Shown: in pieces, positions 8,394-16,288 of the stretch
How the letters are laid out: each line of letters opens with the position of its first letter
How positions within the stretch are numbered: position 1 is the first letter of the stretch
Made by a program: the position numbers and the translations under genes
Assembly (NCBI GenBank): GCA_964403285.1
Contig: CAYOFG010000009.1
Coordinates: 1-56,509, forward strand
DNA length: 56,509 nt
Direction of reading: 5' to 3'
Origin: WVXT01 sp964403285
Lineage (GTDB): Bacteria > UBA6262 > WVXT01
Notes under the pieces: generated by a model
What the model was told of the DNA's origin: nothing
Databases searched by the model: none
What the model saw: the letters and a program-made list of their open reading frames with translations, nothing else

Positions 8394-8493
8394 NNNNNNN
8401 NNNNNNNNNNNNNNNNNNNNNNNNNNNNNNNNNNNNNNNNNNNNNNNNNNNNNNNNNNNNNNNNNNNNNNNNNNNNNNNNNNNNNNNNNNNNN
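8394..8493. other. Scaffold gap of exactly 100 N
   Basis: One hundred unknown bases of conventional length join two contigs. Because both sides carry the same 55 bp, the true sequence most likely has no gap: merging the copies leaves the upstream gene's stop about 18 bp before the LPP20 ribosome binding site. Confidence 0.9.
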
Positions 8494-8548
8494 GAACCAA
8501 AAACAGAATTAAACCACAAAGAATTAATCTTTTCATCAATTCCTCCTT
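8494..8548. repeat. 55-bp sequence duplicated across the assembly gap (right copy)
   Basis: It is identical to 8339-8393. It contains the LPP20 start region out of context and is probably the same genomic locus counted twice. Confidence 0.9.
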
Positions 8549-8554
8549 TGACCT

Positions 8555-9283
8555 TTATTCGGTATACGAAATGGCCACATTAACACCACCTGTTTCGTTC
8601 TCCACCAGACTAACAGTGCAGTCTTTACCTTCCTTGGAGAAAAAGAGCTGTCCGATCTCAGCACCTGGCCAATAATCGGCCTCCACCAACCCGTAGCCTT
8701 TACTCTCCATTTCTTTTAAGTAGAAAGACACGACTCTATCCATGGAATCAGAGGTAGTAAAATTGAGAGTCGATACATTATCCTGGCTGGAGGTGTTTAC
8801 TTCCCTCGCTTCCATATATATAGGAATCCCTTGCACATCTTTTATGATTTTTCTTGTTATAGAGGGGAATTCCCTTTCCTTTCGTGTCCCGGGAAGTTTT
8901 CTCTTTATCCATACACTATCTTTTTCTTTCATGATCTTATTGGTGAGAATAGAAAAACGGTCTACAATCCAAGTTCTTATAGGAAATCTTTTGACCACGA
9001 GATACCAGCCAGCAAAGAATAGAACGATCAAAATAGAAAAAATCTTTACCATAAAATTTATATTCTTCCTTAAAGAGCGATTGGCCTTCCCGGGAATTTC
9101 CGCTTCTTCTTCACTTAGAAACTTTTCCTGGGTAGTCTCTTTCTCCTCTTCTTTCTTCTCTTCTCTCTTTTCTTCCTTTTCAATCTCGGAAATCTTGGAT
9201 AGAACTTCACTGACGAGAGGGTGAGACAATTCTACACTTTTCTTCTTAGCTTTGTCATCACCCTTTGGCTCTTCTTCGACCAT
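8555..9283 (-). CDS. Hypothetical single-pass membrane protein
   Basis: I do not recognise this 242-residue protein. It starts at ATG 9283 with GGGAGG six bases upstream. Residues 1-70 are very rich in Lys and Glu, and so likely disordered or coiled. One membrane segment follows near residues 78-97 (MVKIFSILIVLFFAGWYLVV). A C-terminal part of about 120 residues ends in beta-rich sequence (FFSKEGKDCTVSLVENE). The topology suggests a cytosolic charged tail and an extracytoplasmic domain. It lies 21 bp after parB and just before the LPP20 and CsgG lipoproteins, so an envelope role is plausible by association only. Confidence 0.8.
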   Translation of the reverse strand: MVEEEPKGDDKAKKKSVELSHPLVSEVLSKISEIEKEEKREEKKEEEKETTQEKFLSEEEAEIPGKANRSLRKNINFMVKIFSILIVLFFAGWYLVVKRFPIRTWIVDRFSILTNKIMKEKDSVWIKRKLPGTRKEREFPSITRKIIKDVQGIPIYMEAREVNTSSQDNVSTLNFTTSDSMDRVVSFYLKEMESKGYGLVEADYWPGAEIGQLFFSKEGKDCTVSLVENETGGVNVAISYTE

Positions 9284-9304
9284 TTCTTACCTCCCGGGAA
9301 AATA

Positions 9305-10183
9305 TCAAATTCTCAACAGTTCAATTATCCTTTCCAGGTCTTCCAGGGAATAGTATTCGATTTCTATTTTACCCTGAACTTTCCCTCCTTCTCCCGGAGA
9401 AAACCTGCCAGAACGAGTAGACTTAATCCTCACTTTCGTTCCCAGAATTCTCTGGAGTTCTTCCTCAAGTTCAATGACCTCGGGACTTTTCTCTTTCCGG
9501 GCCACTCTTTTTCCTGAAGGCATCCCTTTAACTTTTAATCTCTCCACAATATCTTCTGTTTCACGCACTGTCAATTTCTCTTTAAGAATCCTGCGCGCCA
9601 GGTCTATCCGTTTCTTCTCTCCTGGTATAGAAAGGAGCACCCTGGCATGTCCCGCAGATATAAGTTTACCGGAAACAAACTCTTTAATCTCCTCAGGCAG
9701 ATTAATAAGTCTCAGGATATTGGCAACAGTTGACCTTGTCTTTCCTAAATGGTCGGCCAATTCCTGCTGGGACAGATTGAACTCCTTCATCAACCTCTGG
9801 AAAGCCTGAGCTTCTTCTATGGGATTCAAATCCTCTCTCTGAATATTCTCAATTAGAGATATCTCGAACATCTCCCTGTCAGTTACCCTCCTGACCAGTG
9901 CTGGAATCTCTTTTAACTCCGCCATCTTCGCTGCCCACCAGCGCCTCTCTCCCGCTACCAGTTGGTAGTTATCTCCTGAGGGAGAAACAATTATTGGTTG
10001 AACTACACCCTCTCTCTTTATAGAACTGGCTAACTCTTTTAACTTTTCCTGGTCGAATTGCGTCCTGGATTGATATTTGTTAGGTTTTATTTTATCGATA
10101 TCAATACTTACAACTTCTATGGAAGCTGCCCGGGATACCTTCGGAATTAGTGCTTCTATGCCTTTACCCAGTGCTTTACGCAT
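9305..10183 (-). CDS. parB: Chromosome partitioning protein ParB
   Basis: ParB is a CTP-dependent DNA clamp that loads at parS and works with ParA to segregate the chromosome origin. The N-terminal CTPase domain shows the KPNKYQSR and GERRWWAAK motifs and the IENIQREDLNPIEEA block. A helix-turn-helix (LSQQELADHLGKTRSTVANILRL) contacts parS. The C-terminal dimerisation part ends LERIIELLRI. I chose ATG 10183 (MRKALGKGIEAL), which has GGAGG seven bases upstream, over a start five codons earlier. It follows parA directly. Two consensus parS sites lie about 2.6-2.8 kb upstream, at 12765 and 12938. Confidence 0.96.
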   Translation of the reverse strand: MRKALGKGIEALIPKVSRAASIEVVSIDIDKIKPNKYQSRTQFDQEKLKELASSIKREGVVQPIIVSPSGDNYQLVAGERRWWAAKMAELKEIPALVRRVTDREMFEISLIENIQREDLNPIEEAQAFQRLMKEFNLSQQELADHLGKTRSTVANILRLINLPEEIKEFVSGKLISAGHARVLLSIPGEKKRIDLARRILKEKLTVRETEDIVERLKVKGMPSGKRVARKEKSPEVIELEEELQRILGTKVRIKSTRSGRFSPGEGGKVQGKIEIEYYSLEDLERIIELLRI

Positions 10184-10201
10184 TCCCTTACCTCCCAAAA
10201 C

Positions 10202-10993
10202 TTAACTCTCTCTTTCGTTATCTATTTCCACTCCATTTCTTTTCAGGAACTCTCGCGTTAGTGAAAGGTATGCCTGTGCACCTTTAGAATCTTTACTATA
10301 TAAAATAACAGGCTTCCCAAAACCGGGAGCCTCAGCCAACCTCACATTTCTGGGAATTTTTGTCTCATAGACTGCCTGTTTAAAAAACTTACTTACTTCC
10401 TCAACTACCTGGAAAGAGAGGTTGATTCGGCCGTCAAACATGGTCATAAGAACTCCTTCCACCTCCAATCTGGGATTCAAATTTTCTCTTATTAATTTTA
10501 ATGTATTCATTAGTTGGCCCAGACCTTCCAGAGCATAATATTCACACTGGATGGGAATAATTACTGAGTGGGCAGCGGTGAGTGAGTTAACTGTGAGAAG
10601 CCCCAGAGAAGGTGGACAATCGAGAAGAATATACCTGTAGAGATTACCCAATCCATTGAGTGCTTTCTTTAGCCTCGTCTCCCGGGAGACAAGTCCCACC
10701 AGCTCCACTTCTGCTCCAATCAAATCTACATTTGCTGGAATTAAATCGAGCCAGTCAATCTCGGTGGAGACAAGGATATTTTCAATGGAGGCTTTTTCCA
10801 AAAGTACCTCATAAATAGTATGTTTAACTTTCTCCTTCTCTATTCCCAGGCCACTTGTAGCGTTCGACTGAGAATCCATATCGATAAGGAGTGTCTCCTG
10901 ACCATAATGCGCCAGGCAGCTGGAGAGGTTAATAGCGGTTGTGGTCTTACCAACCCCACCCTTCTGGTTTGCAATTGCTATAATCTTTGCCAT
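10202..10993 (-). CDS. parA: Chromosome partitioning ATPase ParA/Soj
   Basis: This is a deviant Walker ATPase that binds DNA non-specifically and drives origin segregation with ParB; in some bacteria it also regulates DnaA. The deviant Walker A KGGVGKTT is at residues 11-18, and the Walker B region reads YILLDCPPSLG. The PIQCEYYALEGL motif and the C-terminal EAPGFGKPV are typical of chromosomal Soj. The start ATG 10993 (MAKIIAIANQKGG) has AGGTG six bases upstream; a GTG three codons earlier is less likely. The length of 263 residues is standard. The rsmG-parA-parB order is the usual origin-proximal arrangement. Confidence 0.96.
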   Translation of the reverse strand: MAKIIAIANQKGGVGKTTTAINLSSCLAHYGQETLLIDMDSQSNATSGLGIEKEKVKHTIYEVLLEKASIENILVSTEIDWLDLIPANVDLIGAEVELVGLVSRETRLKKALNGLGNLYRYILLDCPPSLGLLTVNSLTAAHSVIIPIQCEYYALEGLGQLMNTLKLIRENLNPRLEVEGVLMTMFDGRINLSFQVVEEVSKFFKQAVYETKIPRNVRLAEAPGFGKPVILYSKDSKGAQAYLSLTREFLKRNGVEIDNERES

Positions 10994-11063
10994 AAGATAC
11001 ACCTACGTCCCGACTGTTTTCAAAATATTAGCAAAAAAATTAAAAATATACAATAGCAAAAAA

Positions 11064-11804
11064 TTATCTAATTGGCCTTTTGGCCACCACTCCTGGCCTG
11101 CGCGGATAATCGTCCGGCGTCCTCTCCACCTTATCTACCACTACCAGAGTTCTCTCTAATTCTCCTTCTCTCAATATCAGTTTATAAGGTATAACCTTCT
11201 TTACTTTCCCCCCCAGAACTTCTATCGCCTTACCTGCTTTCCGGAGTTCACCTGTAATCTCTCGGCCCTTTTGGGAAATGAAAATCCCTCCAATCTTAAC
11301 AAAGGGTAGACAGTATTCAGCCAGGACAGCTAAATCACTAACTGCCCTGGATACCGCTATATCATACTTCTCCCTGTACTCCCCATTCCTTCCGTATTCC
11401 TCTGCTCTTCCGTGAATTACCTCTGTACTCCTTTCAAAACCGAGTCTTCGGGAGATATGATGCAAAAAATCTACCTTTTTCCTTGTTGCCTCAAGCAGAG
11501 TCAGGTCGAATTTTGGCTGATAAATCTTTAGCGGTATTCCGGGAAATCCTGCTCCAGAACCGATATCTATAATTTTTCTTATCCTTTTATAAATTTTGAC
11601 CGGAACTCCTAACATGCAGGAGAGAGAATCTATAAAATGTTTAATCAAAATTTCTTCCTCATCATTGATGGCGGTGAGGTTGAACTTTTTATTCCATTCC
11701 TTGAGCTCCCGCAAAAATAGGAGGAACTTTTCTATCTGGTCACTAGCGAGCTGTAAACCTGCTTGTTTTGCACTTCTTTGAAACGAGGTAACTAAGCCAT
11801 CCAT
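11064..11804 (-). CDS. rsmG: 16S rRNA (guanine-N7) methyltransferase RsmG (GidB)
   Basis: It methylates N7 of a conserved guanine in the 530 loop of 16S rRNA using S-adenosylmethionine. The SAM-binding motif GSGAGFPGIPL sits at residues 82-92, preceded by the family pattern KKFNLTAI and HFIDSL. SRAVSDLAVLAEYCLPFV is another conserved block. The 246-residue length is typical. The gene is placed before parA, as in many bacteria. It starts at ATG 11804, four bases after the patatin stop, without a visible Shine-Dalgarno sequence, so translation may be coupled to the upstream gene. Confidence 0.95.
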   Translation of the reverse strand: MDGLVTSFQRSAKQAGLQLASDQIEKFLLFLRELKEWNKKFNLTAINDEEEILIKHFIDSLSCMLGVPVKIYKRIRKIIDIGSGAGFPGIPLKIYQPKFDLTLLEATRKKVDFLHHISRRLGFERSTEVIHGRAEEYGRNGEYREKYDIAVSRAVSDLAVLAEYCLPFVKIGGIFISQKGREITGELRKAGKAIEVLGGKVKKVIPYKLILREGELERTLVVVDKVERTPDDYPRRPGVVAKRPIR

Positions 11805-11808
11805 AAGT

Positions 11809-12729
11809 TTATGCTGGTTCCCAGAGCCTCTTCCACAGGGTACCCACTCTTCTTTTCCTCATTAACTTATAAATCTCTGCCAGTTTAGCTTTGGTAGATT
11901 CTTCCCCTTTTCTTACACAATAATCTAACTTGTTAAAATTTACCCAGTGAACATTACCCACCTCTGGCTTTATCACCAGATCCGCCTCTCTCAACCGAAG
12001 TTCGTTGAGAAATAATCCAGAAATATAGCCAGTCCTGAGAATAACGTCCAGGCCGGTCTTCATATCCTCAGGGCTACTGCGTGGGAAAGACCCCTTCACA
12101 TCCACGGCCACCACTAAATCAGCACCCAATCTGAAAGCAATGTCTACGGGGACCAGGTTCACCGCGCCGCCATCGACCAATCTCCTACCTTTCCATTGCA
12201 AAGGGGGGAAGAGACCGGGAATGGTGATGCTTGCCCTGACCGCCTCTCTCAAAGGCCCCCGCGTAAAACAGTGCTCTCCGTTTGAAGTAAGGTCAGTACT
12301 GACACAAGCAAAAGGAATCTTCAAATCTTCTATGTTTTTATCTGGTATAATACTATTTACTATTGCTTCTATCCTCTTTTCACTAACCAGGGCAAGCTTT
12401 ACTAAACTCAGGTTATAAATTAATTTCCACTTGACATAGGAGACAATCTTTTTAATGCGTGTTGAGCCTTCTCCTTCTATCTCATCCTTCAAGAATTCGA
12501 GCCTGGCTCTCTTATATTCACTGCTTTCCAGAAATTCTAAACCTTTCTTCTCAATAGAAGAAGCATTGAACCCAGAGGCATAGAGCGCGCCGATCAGGGC
12601 ACCTGAACTGGTGCCAGCAATAATATTGATCGATATTCCCTCCTCCTCCAGGGCCTTCAACACCCCTATATGTGCCAGCCCCCTTGCGCCTCCACCCCCC
12701 AGGGCTAAACCGAACCTTAATTTTCGCAT
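11809..12729 (-). CDS. Patatin-like phospholipase (RssA/YchK family)
   Basis: This is a serine acyl hydrolase with a Ser-Asp dyad. The oxyanion-hole glycine block GGGARG (residues 12-17), the nucleophile motif GTSSG (Ser 41) and the catalytic DGG (Asp 186) are all present. The 306-residue length and the N-terminal KLRFGLALGGGGARGLAHIGVL match bacterial patatin-like proteins of the RssA type. The lipid substrate is unknown. It starts at ATG 12729 with AAGGA seven bases upstream. The first parS site lies 35 bp upstream, in its probable promoter region, so ParB spreading could touch its expression; that is inference. Confidence 0.9.
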   Translation of the reverse strand: MRKLRFGLALGGGGARGLAHIGVLKALEEEGISINIIAGTSSGALIGALYASGFNASSIEKKGLEFLESSEYKRARLEFLKDEIEGEGSTRIKKIVSYVKWKLIYNLSLVKLALVSEKRIEAIVNSIIPDKNIEDLKIPFACVSTDLTSNGEHCFTRGPLREAVRASITIPGLFPPLQWKGRRLVDGGAVNLVPVDIAFRLGADLVVAVDVKGSFPRSSPEDMKTGLDVILRTGYISGLFLNELRLREADLVIKPEVGNVHWVNFNKLDYCVRKGEESTKAKLAEIYKLMRKRRVGTLWKRLWEPA

Positions 12730-12764
12730 AGGTTTTCCTTATAAAAAATGAGAGCATCCAAAAA

Positions 12765-12780
12765 TGTTTCACGTGAAACA
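12765..12780. other. parS site 1
   Basis: TGTTTCACGTGAAACA is a perfect 16-bp palindrome matching the conserved bacterial parS consensus. It is extended by AAAA on the left and TTTT on the right to 24 bp. It should be a loading site for the ParB encoded at 9305-10183. Confidence 0.95.
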
Positions 12781-12804
12781 TTTTTCCAGCCAAAAAAGGG
12801 TCAA

Positions 12805-12840
12805 AAAAAAGGGGTCAACTCTCTTTTTTACTCCCTTTTT
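12805..12840. repeat. GGGGTCA-type repeat, copy 1 (inverted relative to 13975-14010)
   Basis: This 36-bp stretch reads GGGGTCAACTCT between A-rich and T-rich flanks, then ACTCCC. It is the exact reverse complement of 13975-14010. It belongs to a dispersed intergenic family built on the GGGGTCA core, resembling REP-like elements. Confidence 0.75.
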
Positions 12841-12937
12841 TAAATTCAAAGAGAGGTCTGCCCCCTTTTTTGCCTCTTTTTTTCGGGCCTCAATTTTCGC
12901 ATATATTTTCTTTAAGCGAAACGAGAGCCTCCCAAAA

Positions 12938-12953
12938 TGTTTCACGTGAAACA
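12938..12953. other. parS site 2
   Basis: This is a second perfect TGTTTCACGTGAAACA palindrome with the same AAAA/TTTT extension. It lies 173 bp from the first and is embedded in similar flanking sequence (CCAAAA before, TTTTTCCAGC after). Paired parS sites strengthen ParB loading. Confidence 0.95.
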
Positions 12954-12975
12954 TTTTTCCAGCACATTCAATAGT

Positions 12976-13038
12976 CAAAAGGGGGCTAAAGAAAGGGCTT
13001 CCCCCCTTTTCCCGCCAAAAATAGAGTTGACCCCATTT
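12976..13038. repeat. GGGGTCA-type repeat overlapping the flavodoxin 3' end
   Basis: The stretch contains an A/G-rich arm (AAAAGGGGG, from 12978) facing a CCCCCCTTTT arm, then AGAGTTGACCCC, the core of the repeats at 12805 and 13975. It lies across the flavodoxin stop codon. Confidence 0.65.
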
Positions 13039-13492
13039 TTGCTCCAGCCCTGAAGAGGTATTTCTTTCCCCTGAACCACGTGTTTACCGAACCGACTCCT
13101 ACTACTTTTCCTCCTTTTGCTTCCACTTTACCTCTCAAAATATCTATAGCGCGGCGATATCCTACGCCTCTTGAGGTAACAAATATAATTACCTTTTTAT
13201 CCTTAAGATCACAGGTCTGGAGAAATGTATTAATGGCAGGAGTGGGGCTATATGCCCAAACAGGCGTGCCCAATATAATCAATTCATATTTACTCAGGTC
13301 AAAACTCAAAGGAGCCACTTCAGTCATTAAGCCAAGTTGGGCATCCCACACCCCTCTGAGGAAACCAAATGGACCCTTTCTCTTTCTTAGGTCTCTTATC
13401 TCCACCAGGTCTCCTCCCAGCTCCTGTTGCAGTTTCTCTGATAAAAACCTTGTCTTCCCCGTCCGGGAATAATAAAGAATCAAGCTTTTCAT
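12986..13492 (-). CDS. Flavodoxin-like protein
   Basis: The 168-residue protein starts MKSLILYYSRTGKTRFL, the phosphate-binding loop of flavodoxin (S/T-x-T-G-x-T class). IILGTPVWAYSPTPAINTFL follows, the aromatic FMN loop. It is likely an FMN electron carrier or NAD(P)H:quinone-type flavodoxin; the redox partner is not shown. The gene lies six bases after a small exported protein gene. The last 17 or so codons (KMGSTLF onward) are encoded by a GGGGTCA-type repeat that also occurs outside genes, so the natural C-terminus seems to have been replaced or extended by repeat sequence. Confidence 0.85.
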   Translation of the reverse strand: MKSLILYYSRTGKTRFLSEKLQQELGGDLVEIRDLRKRKGPFGFLRGVWDAQLGLMTEVAPLSFDLSKYELIILGTPVWAYSPTPAINTFLQTCDLKDKKVIIFVTSRGVGYRRAIDILRGKVEAKGGKVVGVGSVNTWFRGKKYLFRAGAKMGSTLFLAGKGGKPFL

Positions 13493-13498
13493 TATGGA

Positions 13499-13924
13499 TT
13501 ATTCCAGGGATTCTCCTTCCACCACTCTCCACACGCCATCATTCTCTTTCAATAGAGAAAGTTTAAGGAATTCCCTCCCTTTAAGGTAACCAAATTCTCT
13601 GTGGGAAGCCTCAATTACAGCCAGTAGATAAAGATCGCATCTCTTGCCCTCGAACTTCTTTCTCTTTCTCAAAATATCAACCTTAAAATCGCCAAACCCT
13701 TTAAGGAAATCTTCTACTTTAACCTTTAAACCCTGGTAATCGTTCCCGTATCTATCTTTATAATCTCGGGAAACGTAATCAAAAGCCTGCGCAAAATTAT
13801 TCTCCTCTATCAATTGCTTCGCTTGCTTAATCGACCGCTCAATCAACCAGCGCTCTTTGATGAATGTATCGTACACAATGAACAGAATTAGAAGGGCAAT
13901 AAAGAGTCCAATGACTCTCTTCAT
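13499..13924 (-). CDS. Hypothetical small exported or anchored protein
   Basis: This 141-residue protein of unknown function starts at ATG 13924 with AGGAG close upstream. The first 20 residues (VIGLFIALLILFIVYDTFI) form an uncleaved signal anchor or signal peptide. The remainder has helix-rich sequence with AKQLIEENNFAQAFDYVSRDYKDRYG, followed by alternating strands ending in GVWRVVEGESLE. That pattern is reminiscent of NTF2-like or DUF4440-type folds, but I cannot confirm it. It sits between mnmE and the flavodoxin on the same strand. Confidence 0.75.
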   Translation of the reverse strand: MKRVIGLFIALLILFIVYDTFIKERWLIERSIKQAKQLIEENNFAQAFDYVSRDYKDRYGNDYQGLKVKVEDFLKGFGDFKVDILRKRKKFEGKRCDLYLLAVIEASHREFGYLKGREFLKLSLLKENDGVWRVVEGESLE

Positions 13925-13974
13925 TTCACTCCTGCCTCTTGCTCTAATGCCCCTTTTTCACTGACCCTTTTTTG

Positions 13975-14010
13975 AAAAAGGGAGTAAAAAAGAGAGTTGA
14001 CCCCTTTTTT
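13975..14010. repeat. GGGGTCA-type repeat, copy 2
   Basis: This is the exact reverse complement of 12805-12840 over 36 bp. It abuts the mnmE stop codon, leaving the normal CVGK terminus of MnmE intact. Confidence 0.75.
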
Positions 14011-15490
14011 ATTTGCCTACGCAGAATCTGGAAAAGATTCTGCTCAAAATATCTTCAGTGGCAGTCTCCCCCACAATTTCTCCCAGCGCGTCCAGCGCCC
14101 GGCGCAAATTGAGGGCTATAAATTCTTCCCCCTCGCCTTTCCTTGAGGCTTCTATTCCCTTTCTCAAGGACTCTTCGGCTTTTACCAATCCATCCTGATG
14201 CCTCACGTTTGTAACCAGAACATCATCAGAGATACTTACTTCTCCCTTAATGAATAGATGGTATATCAGTTCCTGTAAATCCTTTATTCCTATTTTTCTA
14301 GTTGCTGATACCTTAATCAAGGGCGGGTTTCTCAGGATAGAGGGATTGCTTAAACTGTTATGTGATGGGTTAGCTGAATTAACTGATAACGGTTCTTTTT
14401 CTCCCTCGAGTAGATTAAGGCAAGAGGCCCACAGTTCTTTTATTTCTTTCTCAGATATTACCTGGGAGAGGTCACATTTATTCGCCACCAGGATTGTTTT
14501 CTTGCCCACCAGGTTTTCTGCTATCTGATGATCCTCTTCGCTCAAGGGTAGCGATAAATCGATTACAAAAAGGACAAGGTCTGCAAGTCGAATAGACCTT
14601 CTCGTCCGTTCTATCCCCGCCATTTCAATTTCGTCTCGCGCATGCCTGATCCCCGCGGTATCCATAATCTTCATGGGAATGCCAAGGATATTGACCATAT
14701 CTTCAACTACATCCCGGGTCGTTCCCGGAATAGGCGTTACGATTGCCTTATCCTGTTCCAGAAGTGCGTTTAACAGGGAAGACTTACCCACATTTGGCTT
14801 GCCCACTATGGCTGTGTGCAACCCCTCTCGTAAGATTCTTCCCGATTGCGCAGACTTCAGAAGTTCTTTTAACTCCTCCCAGAGCTTCCCCATCCTCTCC
14901 CTTAATTCTTCCCCGGAAAGCTGGGGAATCTCCTCTTCCGAATAGTCGAGGCAAACTTCAATGTGTGCCAGAAGGTCGACTATCTGTTCGCGAATCCTGT
15001 TCACCTCTTTTGATAAGTGTCCTCCCAGCTGGTTTAGTGCACAATTAAGGGCGGCGTCAGTTCGAGACCTGATTATATCACAGACTGCCTCGGCCTGGAC
15101 GAGGTCTATTCTGCCATTCAGAAACGCTCTCAGGGTGAATTCCCCGGGCTCGGCTAACCGGGCACCTGCCCTTAGACATAACTCCAGAACCTGGCGCAGG
15201 GGAACTATCCCTCCATGGCAAGAAATCTCCACCACATCTTCGCGGGTATAAGTATGGGGCGCCCGCATCACGCTGAGGAGAACTTCGTCTACCAGTTTTT
15301 CTTTATCGTAGATGTGTCCATAATGGATGGTAAATGTGTCTACCTCGGTTAAACTCTTCTTCCTTTTGGGAACGAATAGTCTGGTCACAATGGGGATAGC
15401 CTGGCTTCCGCTCAAGCGCACAATACCAAATCCACCCTCTCCCATTGGCGTGGAGATGGCTGCAATCGTATCTTCTGTATCAATCTTCAA
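14009..15490 (-). CDS. mnmE: tRNA modification GTPase MnmE
   Basis: With MnmG it makes the 5-carboxymethylaminomethyl group on the wobble uridine of several tRNAs. The N-terminal folate-binding domain begins DTIAAISTPMGEGGFGIVRLSG. The inserted G domain carries GKPNVGKSSLLNALL, DTAGIRHARDEIE and NKCD. The C-terminal motif is FCVGK, with the catalytic cysteine. At 493 residues it is a little longer than the usual 450-460; the extra sequence lies in the G domain after NKCD (a Ser/Asn-rich stretch). The start is TTG 15490 with GAGG six bases upstream. It follows khpB as in the standard rpmH-rnpA-yidC-khpB-mnmE order. Confidence 0.96.
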   Translation of the reverse strand: MKIDTEDTIAAISTPMGEGGFGIVRLSGSQAIPIVTRLFVPKRKKSLTEVDTFTIHYGHIYDKEKLVDEVLLSVMRAPHTYTREDVVEISCHGGIVPLRQVLELCLRAGARLAEPGEFTLRAFLNGRIDLVQAEAVCDIIRSRTDAALNCALNQLGGHLSKEVNRIREQIVDLLAHIEVCLDYSEEEIPQLSGEELRERMGKLWEELKELLKSAQSGRILREGLHTAIVGKPNVGKSSLLNALLEQDKAIVTPIPGTTRDVVEDMVNILGIPMKIMDTAGIRHARDEIEMAGIERTRRSIRLADLVLFVIDLSLPLSEEDHQIAENLVGKKTILVANKCDLSQVISEKEIKELWASCLNLLEGEKEPLSVNSANPSHNSLSNPSILRNPPLIKVSATRKIGIKDLQELIYHLFIKGEVSISDDVLVTNVRHQDGLVKAEESLRKGIEASRKGEGEEFIALNLRRALDALGEIVGETATEDILSRIFSRFCVGK

Positions 15491-15504
15491 AGTGAACCTC
15501 TCTA

Positions 15505-16197
15505 CTATTGCTTCTTGGGAGAGACCACCACTCTCCTGAAATTGCCTTCTCCTTTTGAGGTAGTCTCCACATCCTTATCATTCTTCAATGCCAGATGGAT
15601 TACTCTGCGCTCATTGGGATTCATTGGTTCCAACTCCCGAGGATTGCCCTTACTCTTCACTTCATCAGCCACTTCCCTGGCCATCTCCACCAATGCGTTC
15701 TCCCGACACTGGCGATAACTTTCCGTATCTACAATTACCCTTGTTCTCGTCTCTTCGTCTCTATTCACAATTAGATTCACAATTAGCTGGAGAGCATCCA
15801 GGGTCTGGCCCTTCTTCCCGATTAGAATTGCCCCGTTTTCACTTTTGATGTCTGCCACTACTCTCCCGCCTTCTAAAGAAGTAGTCACTTCTCCCTCCAT
15901 GCCCATTAATTTCAGGATTTCATCCAGTTCTTCCTTTACTTTTTTCTGAGCAGAAATAAGATTGACGCCGGAAGGTTTCTCCCGAACTACTTCTCTTTCT
16001 TCCTCAGCTCCTAAACCTTTCAAGGGTTTGACTATCAACTTGATTTTAGCCGGGCTTGCCCCCATGAGACCAAATAATCCCGCCTTGCCTTCATCGAGAA
16101 TCTTTACTTCCACATCGTCCCGGGAAAGGCCAAGCTCTTTCAATCCTTTCTCAATTGCTTCCTCGACATTCTTACCACTAAATTCTTTCTCTTCCAT
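15505..16197 (-). CDS. khpB: RNA-binding protein KhpB (Jag/SpoIIIJ-associated)
   Basis: The 230-residue protein has three recognisable parts. An N-terminal Jag domain begins KEFSGKNVEEAIEKGLKELG. A central KH domain has NGAILIGKKGQTLDALQLIVN. A C-terminal R3H domain includes EPMNPNERRVIHLAL. It binds RNA and, with KhpA, affects cell division and envelope synthesis in Gram-positive bacteria; its role in diderms is less studied. It starts at ATG 16197 with AGGAG eight bases upstream. The position directly after yidC is the classical one. Confidence 0.94.
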   Translation of the reverse strand: MEEKEFSGKNVEEAIEKGLKELGLSRDDVEVKILDEGKAGLFGLMGASPAKIKLIVKPLKGLGAEEEREVVREKPSGVNLISAQKKVKEELDEILKLMGMEGEVTTSLEGGRVVADIKSENGAILIGKKGQTLDALQLIVNLIVNRDEETRTRVIVDTESYRQCRENALVEMAREVADEVKSKGNPRELEPMNPNERRVIHLALKNDKDVETTSKGEGNFRRVVVSPKKQ

Positions 16198-16288
16198 TGA
16201 AAAATCTCCTGTGGAAAAATTTAAGAATTAATTCGTTGTACTCCACATCCTCTCCCTCGTGCGAAGAGGATTAAGGTGAGGGATAATA

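Noticed and set aside
7770..8519. A long reading frame of 249 codons running through the N gap
   Set aside because: It reads through unknown bases and then the duplicated contig end. The real LPP20 start at 8381 has a perfect Shine-Dalgarno sequence and a signal peptide.
8494..8548. Second true copy of the LPP20 gene start
   Set aside because: It is identical to the other side of the gap over exactly the end of the contig and is best explained as an unmerged assembly overlap.
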